From the NCBI GenBank assembly GCA_017475725.1, contig JAFVFA010000294.1, positions 1 to 5,315 on the forward strand: a stretch of 5,315 nucleotides of DNA, in the 5' to 3' direction. The translations under genes were made by a program, and so were the position numbers. Source of the stretch: Spirochaetales bacterium (GTDB taxonomy: Bacteria > Spirochaetota > Spirochaetia > Sphaerochaetales > Sphaerochaetaceae). The notes under the pieces were generated by a model, which searched no databases, was not told where the DNA came from, and saw only the letters and a program-made list of their open reading frames with translations. Of this stretch, positions 1 to 5,315 are shown in pieces. How positions within the stretch are numbered: the stretch's first letter is position 1; each line of letters begins with the position of its first letter.

Positions 1-1135
1 GTCTTCGCCCTCCTCTCAAGATCTTTCTGGAAACGCTGAGCACCTGACAAAATGGAAACCAAGATCTACGTTGGAGTAGACCTACACAAAACACAGTTCA
101 CAACCTGCACTCTTATCGATGATGAAGTGCTCGAGCAGGGAACCGAGTACCCCACCAACAAAGACGGATACAGAGCATTCATAGAGGCCACCAGGCTTCT
201 TGCAGACACATATGGAAGATCAGTATCCCTTGCAATCGAAAGCACGGCCAATTCACGTTTCTTCCGTGACACAATGGAGCGCAACGGCTTTGACGTGACA
301 GTTGTGAACACACTCCGCTTCAAGGTGATCAACCTGTCAACAAGCAAGACGGACAAGAACGATGCCAGGACCCTTGCCGAGTTCCTTTCAAGGGACATAC
401 TTCCGGAGAGCCATCTCTGCTCAGCGGAGTCCGAAGGCCTCAGACGGGTTCTGAAGACCAGATCACTCATGGTCGAGGATTCAGTTGCACTCAAGAACCA
501 GGCCCATGCCGTGCTTCTGGCATATGGAACGGTCACAAAAGTGGCCCAGTTCCAGAGCGGAAAGGAGCGAAACCGCATACTCAACTCCCTGCCGGACAAT
601 ATAGCGATGGTCATCAGGCCGATATTCGAGACCATAGAGGTTGTGGAGTCGCAAAGGAAGGTCCTTGAGACAAGACTCCGACAGATCACAGCGAATGACA
701 GCCAGGTCAAGCTTCTGCTGACCATTCCTGGCATAGGGATAGTCAATGCCTGCACAATCAGAGCGTACATCGATGACATAGACAGGTTCCAGGACTACAA
801 GCACTTCTCCGCCTACTGTGGCCTTGTTCCTTGGGTCCAGGCCTCTAACGACACCATCCACTACGGCAGGATAACCAAAAGAGGCCCGCAGGAGCTCAGG
901 ACGGCTTTGGTGCAGTGTGTAGTCGCAATGGTCCGTATGGAGGACAAGACAAGCGATTTTATACTCATGAGGCAATATCAGAAACTCAAGGAGGAGAAGT
1001 CGTCAGGCAAGGCCATAATAGCCACAGCCAGAAAACTGTCTCGGATTATCTACAAAATGCTCAAGACGAAGAAACCTTTCTGCTCCGGTAGGATGATCCG
1101 TGAAGTCAAGTCCTGACAGAGAGACATCTTCGCTT
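1..1135 (+). mobile_element. IS110-family insertion sequence, left end cut off by the window
   Basis: The element is defined by its complete transposase at 52-1116. Only 51 bases of the left non-coding end are present and no boundary can be seen there. On the right, the neighbouring ATPase gene ends 19 bases after the transposase stop codon, so the right end must lie close to 1117-1140. IS110 elements normally lack terminal inverted repeats and make no clear target duplication, and none is visible. In the IS110 group the long non-coding segment, which encodes the bridge RNA, is upstream of the transposase; in the IS1111 group it is downstream. The very short right end fits the IS110 group. 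The exact ends given here are approximate and were not determined by comparison with an empty site. Confidence 0.8.
52..1116 (+). CDS. IS110-family transposase (DEDD/serine recombinase of a bridge-RNA system)
   Basis: This enzyme catalyses RNA-guided cut-and-rejoin recombination of its element, with an N-terminal RuvC-like DEDD domain and a C-terminal Transposase_20 domain supplying a catalytic serine. The N-terminal domain covers about residues 5-160. Its acidic residues fit D10 (in VGVDLHK), E63 (in LAIEST), D101 and D104 (in KTDKNDA), a spacing close to that known for IS621. A helical linker follows at about 185-220. The C-terminal domain begins at the PGIG motif (residues 226-229), continues through CGLVP (256-260) and ends near 305; S265 in VQASND, before GRITKRG, is the likely catalytic serine. 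At 354 residues it has normal family length with no frameshift, so it is probably intact. The start is forced: an in-frame TGA at 37-39 leaves only ATG 52, with no Shine-Dalgarno sequence before it. It converges on the ATPase gene, with 19 bases between the stop codons. Confidence 0.95.
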   Translation: METKIYVGVDLHKTQFTTCTLIDDEVLEQGTEYPTNKDGYRAFIEATRLLADTYGRSVSLAIESTANSRFFRDTMERNGFDVTVVNTLRFKVINLSTSKTDKNDARTLAEFLSRDILPESHLCSAESEGLRRVLKTRSLMVEDSVALKNQAHAVLLAYGTVTKVAQFQSGKERNRILNSLPDNIAMVIRPIFETIEVVESQRKVLETRLRQITANDSQVKLLLTIPGIGIVNACTIRAYIDDIDRFQDYKHFSAYCGLVPWVQASNDTIHYGRITKRGPQELRTALVQCVVAMVRMEDKTSDFILMRQYQKLKEEKSSGKAIIATARKLSRIIYKMLKTKKPFCSGRMIREVKS

Positions 1136-2437
1136 CTATTCAAGAAGAAAAGACCAAATCGGGACCACATGAACACGACCTGATTCAAGAGTCAATTCTT
1201 CGCTTTGATCCAATGTGACAATCGAGCTTTCCTTGACATCAAGCTCTCTCATCGCCTCATCCAAACTTCTCAACTCCCTTTTTCTCGTCTCATCATCCGA
1301 TAAATCCATACAGACCTGAATCAACCTTATTTCGCCTGCCGAACCAACTGCAAAATCAACTTCATGACCAGCGGCAGTCCTGTAATAGAAGACCTCTGGC
1401 ATCTGCCTCCTAAGGTGCAGAAAAACTATGTTCTCCATCCTTTTCCCATAATCATGAGTAAGCCCACTGACAACCGAAGAGGCCAAAGCATGGTCTGCAA
1501 TGTAGACTTTCTTGTCATTTGTTGACCTTACAGCCATGTTGTTGCTTCTTATTGGAACAAGATAAAGAACGAATGTCTCCTTGATATAATCCAGATACTC
1601 TGAAACCAAAGGTCTCGAGATATCTACCCTCATTCCCATTAGGCGTTGATAGAGCTTGGATATTGACATTGGTTGTCCCATCATTCCAAAGATTAACACA
1701 ACCATGATCTTCAATGCCTCTGGTTTGGAGACGTCATGTCTTAGAAGAATATCCCTGTAGACAATGTCATTTTGCGTATTGAGGAAGAATATGTTTCTGG
1801 CCCTGTCAGATTGGAACTGACCAGCCTCTGGGAATCCACCGATTTTAAGATATTCACCGAACAGCTTGACTTGCCTATCCTTGAATGCAGTCGAGAAATC
1901 ATTTTTCTCACTCTCCCCCTTTGATCGCAAAAATTCCCGATAGGAATAGCAGAACAACTCCCAACCAAGTTTCCTTCCTCCCAACTCAGTTGAGGTCTCC
2001 TGCACAAGCATCTTTGCGCTCGATCCTGTGATGTTCACTTCGCAAAGTTCAGTGGTCTGAAGCCGATTTATGAACAGCTCCCACTTATTGATATAATATA
2101 TCTCATCAAAAAAGAAATAGACTTTCGTTCCATGATTTCCCGGATACATCTCATAATAGGCATCTGCAATGATGGAAGGCTCCTCCGTCCTCAAACCAAG
2201 AAGTCTGTCATCAGAGAAATCTATGCGGCAAATCCTATCCTTCGGAATTCCTGAAGCCAAAAGCGACTGTGCGTATTCATCAAGCAAAGTAGTCTTCCCA
2301 CATCTTCTGACTCCAATTACGACGGTTGCTTTCCTTGGAATTCTTTCAATATCAAGATCTCGAGGAATATAGTGCTCGTTAAACCTGCTTTGGTTGTCAA
2401 CTATTATCTGTTTTAGAATATCCTTCGTACTTGCCAT
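1136..2437 (-). CDS. AAA+ ATPase of the AAA_14/DUF4143 family
   Basis: This is an ATP-binding protein of a widespread family, often present in many copies per genome, whose cellular role is not established. The Walker A motif GVRRCGKTT is at residues 42-50 and Walker B is at 106-112, ending in D111-E112. A sensor-like NITGSS lies at 135-140 and the family hallmark GGRKLGWELFCYSYREF at 153-169. The DUF4143 part follows, with GGFPEAG at 200-206. A C-terminal restriction-endonuclease-like fold is suggested by YRTAAGHEVDFAV (352-364) and IRLIQVCMDLS (370-380). In that last motif the usual active-site lysine (as in EVK) is absent, as in a recurrent QVC subtype, so nuclease activity is doubtful. 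The 433-residue length and the ending PIWSFLLE are normal, so the gene appears complete despite the insertion sequence at its 3' end. ATG 2437 has no ribosome binding site, but a promoter lies immediately upstream. The gene looks less GC-rich than its neighbours, compatible with transfer. No terminator is visible after the stop. Confidence 0.93.
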   Translation of the reverse strand: MASTKDILKQIIVDNQSRFNEHYIPRDLDIERIPRKATVVIGVRRCGKTTLLDEYAQSLLASGIPKDRICRIDFSDDRLLGLRTEEPSIIADAYYEMYPGNHGTKVYFFFDEIYYINKWELFINRLQTTELCEVNITGSSAKMLVQETSTELGGRKLGWELFCYSYREFLRSKGESEKNDFSTAFKDRQVKLFGEYLKIGGFPEAGQFQSDRARNIFFLNTQNDIVYRDILLRHDVSKPEALKIMVVLIFGMMGQPMSISKLYQRLMGMRVDISRPLVSEYLDYIKETFVLYLVPIRSNNMAVRSTNDKKVYIADHALASSVVSGLTHDYGKRMENIVFLHLRRQMPEVFYYRTAAGHEVDFAVGSAGEIRLIQVCMDLSDDETRKRELRSLDEAMRELDVKESSIVTLDQSEELTLESGRVHVVPIWSFLLE

Positions 2438-2443
2438 ACAGTC

Positions 2444-2472
2444 AATTTATTAAACAATGAACAACCTGTCAA
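2444..2472 (-). promoter_or_regulatory. Sigma-70-type promoter of the ATPase gene, giving a leaderless or near-leaderless mRNA
   Basis: On the - strand a perfect -35 box TTGACA (2472-2467) is followed after 17 bases by TAAATT (2449-2444), four of six matches to TATAAT. The normal -10 to start distance puts transcription start at about 2437-2438, that is, on the ATG of the ATPase gene. This agrees with the absence of any Shine-Dalgarno sequence there. The boxes are read directly; the start point is inferred. Confidence 0.6.
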
Positions 2473-2520
2473 GTTTTTTTACAGGTTTATGCGAAATCCA
2501 TCTAATAATAATGACAGGTT
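2463..2520. promoter_or_regulatory. Cluster of three ACAGGTT half-sites, possible operator over the ATPase promoter
   Basis: The 9-base sequence AACCTGTCA at 2463-2471 has a perfect inverted copy TGACAGGTT at 2512-2520. A third copy, ACAGGTT, lies between them at 2481-2487 and forms a 7-base inverted repeat with the first across an 11-base spacer containing a T run. The first copy overlaps the -35 box of the ATPase promoter, so a protein bound there would block RNA polymerase. The arrangement suggests a repressor site, possibly with looping between the outer sites. No regulator gene is in the window. A hairpin role is also possible. Confidence 0.4.
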
Positions 2521-2540
2521 TTCAAACAACCCCAGCTGTT

Positions 2541-2569
2541 TTGACACGCATCGGAATCTGGCACATACT
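2541..2569 (+). promoter_or_regulatory. Possible promoter for the outer-membrane protein gene, with a long leader
   Basis: A perfect TTGACA at 2541-2546 is followed after 17 bases by CATACT (2564-2569), four of six matches to TATAAT. Transcription would start near 2576 and leave a leader of about 320 bases before the ATG at 2899. A closer but weaker alternative is the extended -10 element TGATACAAA at 2835-2843, which would give a leader of about 50 bases; its upstream TTCACA (2812-2817) is 20 bases from the TACAAA hexamer. The sequence alone does not decide between them. Confidence 0.35.
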
Positions 2570-2889
2570 AGAAGCAGCCACAGCAATCCATCTGAGTTCG
2601 ACACATTTCATGGTCCCGGAAAGACAGCCACAAGGGACCGAATTGGAGAATGAACCGCTGGTATCGGATCCTTCAATGGTCTTCTAGACCGAAATAGAGA
2701 ATGAGGTAAAACAATCCACGATGGCAATGCTTGGCACAGTGACTGTCGGCATAAGGACAAGGCTCAAGGCCAAGGCCCAATGAAGGAGACGCCGTCCAGT
2801 CCATTCTATGCTTCACAGGAGGTTGCCCGGAAACTGATACAAACCAACTGACATTTCCCTGAAGTCTCAGCAATCAACCAGCTCTTAAT

Positions 2890-2896
2890 AGAGGAA
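2890..2896 (+). promoter_or_regulatory. Ribosome binding site of the outer-membrane protein gene
   Basis: AGAGGAA lies just upstream of ATG 2899, with about 3-4 bases between the GGA core and the start codon. This supports the chosen start, as does the signal peptide that begins directly at that codon. Confidence 0.7.
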
Positions 2897-2898
2897 GT

Positions 2899-4287
2899 AT
2901 GAAAAAAGGTATTATCGTACTTTTGATCGCGGTTCTGGTCGCTGGCTTCGCGTTCGCAGACTTCAGTGGAGATGCATACGTGCAGTTCAATGCTGATCTA
3001 GATGAAAAGGAATTCGGATTTGTCAATGGAACCGATGCCGGTTTCTCATTTGAGTTCACTTCCGAGTCCGTCAAGATTGCCGGAGAAGAAGATATCCATG
3101 TTGAATTGGCTGCAACAGCTAAGTTCTATGTGGACACTGATTACTCAAAGGATCAGGTTGCAACTCCTGTCTATGACAATTACGACAACGGTCTCGGCCT
3201 CGGTGTTGTCATGAGCATCTCCAAGGCAAGAATCGCCGGAAGCAACTGGTATGTTGACATTCTCGGAGCAAAGGGTGGCTATGATTATGCTACTGCCGCA
3301 GTCCTGCAGGTCAGATCCAAGACCCAGAAGTCATTTGATGCTTTCCGCCGCTATGTCTGGCAGGCAGCTTCTTACTCAGCACCTTATGCCAAGGCTCCAG
3401 GCCTGACAATCGGTTATGACGGATGGACTACAAGCTTCGGTTTCTATCACACTGAGGATGATGGAACAAAGCTTTCCGGAACATTCGAGACAAAAGAATT
3501 TAAGTTCTCAGACGAGGCAATTTCAGTCCAGGCCGCTGCTGAAGTAAGCAAGAAGTACAATTCAGCAATCAATGCCGGTGCATCAGTCAAGAGCACAATT
3601 GCAATCCAGGACATCACCGTTGCACTCGCAGCTGATTTCGGACTTGAGAACCTCAGAGATCCCAACGACGGTGATCCTGTCTTCGGTTTCGATGCAAGAG
3701 CTGACTTCAAGTATGACTTTGTTTCAGTAAACGTTTATACAGCTACCAAGGAAGGCGATTTCCTCAAGTATGGTGGAACTGCCCAGGGTGCAAGCTACAA
3801 GTACTACAAGGATTTCTATCTTGAGGCAAAGGCTGCATTTGACCTGAACGCTTTTGAGCTCCCTCTCTCTGTCACCCTGTCAGCAAAGAATATTGTTGAC
3901 AAGAGCGAGGCAGGAATCGATCTCGGTGCTTCAGTCGAGTATGCACAGGATGCAATCACTGCCGGTGCTGATTTCGAGTTCAACACCGAGACTTCAGCTT
4001 GGGATGTCAACGTCTACGGAGCATATGCCGCAGAGCAGTTCACAGCAGGTGCAAACGTTTATGTTGAGGGTGGTGAAGAGCTCTCAGCTCTCAGCTTTGG
4101 TGTCTTTGCCGAGTCTGACAAGCTTGTCAACGGAGCAACTTTCGGTCTTAACTACGGCTACAGCAACGCCTACGCCATGTACTATGGCGGAAGCTATGTC
4201 GCATCTAACGCCTATAATTCCAACAACTTCATCGGTGACGATGCAACTATCGGAACAATCGGCGCTTACTGCATAATCGCTTTCTGA
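2899..4287 (+). CDS. Outer-membrane beta-barrel protein with signal peptide (spirochaete major outer-membrane protein type)
   Basis: This 462-residue protein is probably exported by Sec and inserted in the outer membrane as a barrel, perhaps as a porin. Residues 1-20 form a classic signal peptide: MKKG, a hydrophobic core of isoleucine, valine and leucine, and an AFA cleavage motif before D21. The mature part lacks long hydrophobic segments and instead shows alternating polar and non-polar stretches rich in A, Y, F, D and G, as in beta strands, for example KYDFVSVNVY (271-280). It ends in phenylalanine (GAYCIIAF), the C-terminal signature recognised by the BAM machinery. The - strand gene at the right edge is a paralogue: both share a W-containing strand (W176 here), YDFV..NVY, and an SDK.V.GA segment (406-413 here) near the C-terminus. 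Regular codon use and a strong terminator suggest high expression. I do not recognise a specific named gene; pore activity is inferred, and a lipid-anchored or adhesin role is less likely. Confidence 0.85.
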   Translation: MKKGIIVLLIAVLVAGFAFADFSGDAYVQFNADLDEKEFGFVNGTDAGFSFEFTSESVKIAGEEDIHVELAATAKFYVDTDYSKDQVATPVYDNYDNGLGLGVVMSISKARIAGSNWYVDILGAKGGYDYATAAVLQVRSKTQKSFDAFRRYVWQAASYSAPYAKAPGLTIGYDGWTTSFGFYHTEDDGTKLSGTFETKEFKFSDEAISVQAAAEVSKKYNSAINAGASVKSTIAIQDITVALAADFGLENLRDPNDGDPVFGFDARADFKYDFVSVNVYTATKEGDFLKYGGTAQGASYKYYKDFYLEAKAAFDLNAFELPLSVTLSAKNIVDKSEAGIDLGASVEYAQDAITAGADFEFNTETSAWDVNVYGAYAAEQFTAGANVYVEGGEELSALSFGVFAESDKLVNGATFGLNYGYSNAYAMYYGGSYVASNAYNSNNFIGDDATIGTIGAYCIIAF

Positions 4288-4311
4288 TCAAATCGGAAAT
4301 GACGATTATCT

Positions 4312-4335
4312 CGGCCACCTTCGGGTGGCCGTTTT
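4312..4335 (+). terminator. Intrinsic terminator of the + strand outer-membrane protein gene
   Basis: An 8-base-pair stem, CGGCCACC (4312-4319) with GGTGGCCG (4324-4331), is closed by a TTCG tetraloop on a C-G pair, an exceptionally stable hairpin type. It is followed by TTTT at 4332-4335. It begins 25 bases after the stop codon. There is no T run on the opposite side, so it works only for + strand transcripts. Confidence 0.85.
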
Positions 4336-4350
4336 CATATGAACAGATAG

Positions 4351-4382
4351 AAAAATCCCCCGAGACCTAAGCCCCGGGGGAT
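4351..4382 (-). terminator. Intrinsic terminator of the - strand outer-membrane protein gene
   Basis: An 8-base-pair stem pairs ATCCCCCG (4355-4362) with CGGGGGAT (4375-4382) across a 12-base loop. Read on the - strand, the stem runs into five or more T (the A run at 4351-4355). It lies 27 bases past the stop codon at 4409. The + strand side has no T run directly after the stem, so it serves the leftward gene. Confidence 0.85.
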
Positions 4383-4408
4383 GATGTTTCTTCTAAGAGT
4401 GAAGCGAC

Positions 4409-5315
4409 TTAGAAATTGATTGTACAGGAAGCTGTGACAGCACCCTTGTAGTTCTCAAAGTCAATGAAGTCTGCACCCTTGTAGGTCAGAGCAAGGACAG
4501 CGCCCTCAACAACCTTATCCGAGCTGATTCCACACTCGAAATCGAGTGCAGCGAATGTGTCGGTGTTCTCATCTGTGTCAAAGATGAAGGCTGGGACGAG
4601 CTTTGCATAAGCCGTGAACTTCTCATGGGTGTATGTGACCTTTGCAGAGATCTCAAGAGTGGTCATTGCATCTGTGTCCTCGAGTGCCAGGAAGTAGAAA
4701 TCTGCAGTCTCGGCAAACTCGAACTTGAATGCATCGACTGTTGTAGCCTCTGTGGCACCAACGCTGAGAAGCATGGACTTCTCAAGTGCGTCTCTCACCT
4801 CAACGAAACCAGTGACATCAAGAGCAACATTCTCATTGAAGTCGAACTTGTATGCTGCGGAGAGCTTTGCATCCAGCTTGATCGGATCCTCATCAGCATA
4901 GCTGAAGTATGTTCCGGATGCTGCATAGACGTTCAAAGTCACGAAGTCATAAGTCGCGTTTGCTGCAGCTTCGAAACCGAAGTCAACATCTGCTCTCTTG
5001 ACGACAAGGTCAGTACCGATGTCAGCTGAAAGCTTGTCTGCAGCATATGCAGCCTTGAAGCCACCACCTACGTACTTGTCGTTGTTGTACATGGCTGCGT
5101 AAGCACCAGCCTCAACGCTGAACTCCTCGTTCTCACCGAACTTGAAGGCAGGTGTCTCAGCATGTGCCCAGATTGAAGTTGTGCTGCTATCGTCATCCCA
5201 GACACCCTCAGCTCCGAATCCAGCGTTCCAGTCCTTGTAGCTGACTGTGAAACCAGGAATGAGCTTTGAGTCGCCTGCAACAACATCGTAATCAGGATCG
5301 CCGTCTTCATCATCA
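4409..5315 (-). CDS. Outer-membrane beta-barrel protein, C-terminal part (N-terminus beyond window)
   Basis: The reading frame stays open from the TAA at 4409-4411 to the right edge, giving 301 complete codons. ATG 5092 is an internal methionine, not the start, because the residues upstream of it continue the homology: a W-containing strand (YKDWNAGFGAEG) and ETPAFKFGENEEFSVEAGA match the + strand gene's YDGWTTSFGF and ETKEFKFSDEAISVQAAA. The fragment corresponds to about residues 169-462 of that paralogue, so roughly 160-170 N-terminal residues including the signal peptide should lie beyond 5315. Shared features further on are TYDFVTLNVYAA, SSDKVVEGA near the end, and a final phenylalanine (CTINF) typical of outer-membrane barrels. 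It is likely an outer-membrane, porin-like protein; the two copies are clearly diverged in loops and are not a recent duplicate. The gene has its own terminator downstream. Confidence 0.85.
   Translation of the reverse strand, partial: DDEDGDPDYDVVAGDSKLIPGFTVSYKDWNAGFGAEGVWDDDSSTTSIWAHAETPAFKFGENEEFSVEAGAYAAMYNNDKYVGGGFKAAYAADKLSADIGTDLVVKRADVDFGFEAAANATYDFVTLNVYAASGTYFSYADEDPIKLDAKLSAAYKFDFNENVALDVTGFVEVRDALEKSMLLSVGATEATTVDAFKFEFAETADFYFLALEDTDAMTTLEISAKVTYTHEKFTAYAKLVPAFIFDTDENTDTFAALDFECGISSDKVVEGAVLALTYKGADFIDFENYKGAVTASCTINF

Larger units (their letters stand above)
2438..2898. other. 461-base intergenic region with no convincing gene
   Basis: The left part (2444-2520) holds the ATPase promoter and the repeated ACAGGTT sites. 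A possible + strand promoter follows at 2541-2569. The middle holds an imperfect hairpin, GGTCCC at 2612-2617 pairing with GGGACC at 2634-2639, and three close copies of AAGGC at 2759-2776. An AGGAGG at 2817-2822 is followed by no usable start codon. Short open frames exist (2457-2687, its continuation to 2783, and 2780-2851), but none has a ribosome binding site, recognisable domain or coding character. I see no tRNA, CRISPR or recognisable riboswitch. The region most likely serves as promoter and leader for the outer-membrane protein gene, or contains decayed sequence. Confidence 0.6.

Noticed and set aside
331..340. Another AACCTGTCA, inside the transposase gene
   Set aside because: It is a single copy encoding conserved transposase residues, with no promoter nearby; probably chance.
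481..975. Long - strand open frames inside the transposase gene, such as 164 codons at 481-975
   Set aside because: They are shadows of the transposase frame, with no independent coding evidence.
43..1118. CCTGACA at 43-49 and again at 1112-1118, flanking the transposase coding region
   Set aside because: Only 7 bases, and the second copy overlaps the stop codon, so it lies inside the element; not a target duplication.
2457..2687. 76-codon open frame on the + strand
   Set aside because: It overlaps the ATPase promoter and the repeated operator sites, has no ribosome binding site, and its product shows no recognisable domain or composition.
2817..2822. AGGAGG, a strong ribosome-binding-like sequence
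   Set aside because: The nearest possible start, TTG at 2823, meets a stop after four codons; no gene follows.
2673..2873. 66-codon open frame on the - strand
   Set aside because: No ribosome binding site or recognisable domain; the cysteine- and histidine-rich stretch has no regular metal-site spacing.
4409..5092. Reading the right-hand gene as a 227-residue protein starting at ATG 5092
   Set aside because: The same frame stays open to the window edge and the upstream residues align with the paralogue, so this methionine is internal and the gene is truncated only by the window.

Overview
The window reads as spirochaete DNA, probably from the Sphaerochaeta/Treponema side of the phylum. The main evidence is a pair of related, Sec-exported, aromatic-ended beta-barrel outer-membrane proteins with alanine-, aspartate- and tyrosine-rich sequence and a short MKKG-type signal peptide, a style I associate with spirochaete major outer-membrane proteins. 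The species assignment is inference; there is no rRNA or core marker gene here.

Layout. (1) Positions 1-1135: most of an IS110-family insertion sequence, with a complete 354-residue transposase on the + strand. The left non-coding end, where an IS110-group bridge RNA would be expected, lies mostly outside the window. (2) Positions 1136-2437, - strand: a complete 433-residue ATPase of the AAA_14/DUF4143 class. It converges on the transposase with only 19 bases between the two stop codons. Its promoter places transcription start at or beside the ATG, so the mRNA is probably leaderless, and the promoter is embedded in repeated ACAGGTT half-sites that look like an operator. (3) Positions 2438-2898: a 461-base non-coding interval holding that promoter, a possible + strand promoter, a possible leader hairpin and no convincing gene. 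(4) Positions 2899-4287, + strand: a complete outer-membrane beta-barrel protein of 462 residues with signal peptide, followed by a UUCG-capped terminator. (5) Positions 4409-5315, - strand: the C-terminal 301 residues of a paralogous outer-membrane protein whose N-terminus lies beyond the right edge, with its own terminator at 4351-4382.

How the parts relate. The two barrel genes are tail-to-tail paralogues separated by two back-to-back, direction-specific terminators, which suggests an old inverted duplication of an abundant surface protein. The ATPase and the IS110 element look like accessory cargo beside it. The ATPase belongs to a family that recurs in many copies in some bacteria and archaea, and the insertion sequence ends at or very near its 3' end. 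I see no functional link between the ATPase and the barrel proteins. I found no complete new system; the items most worth checking are the repeated operator with leaderless promoter at 2444-2520 and the possible bridge-RNA guide match between the two ends of the IS110 element.
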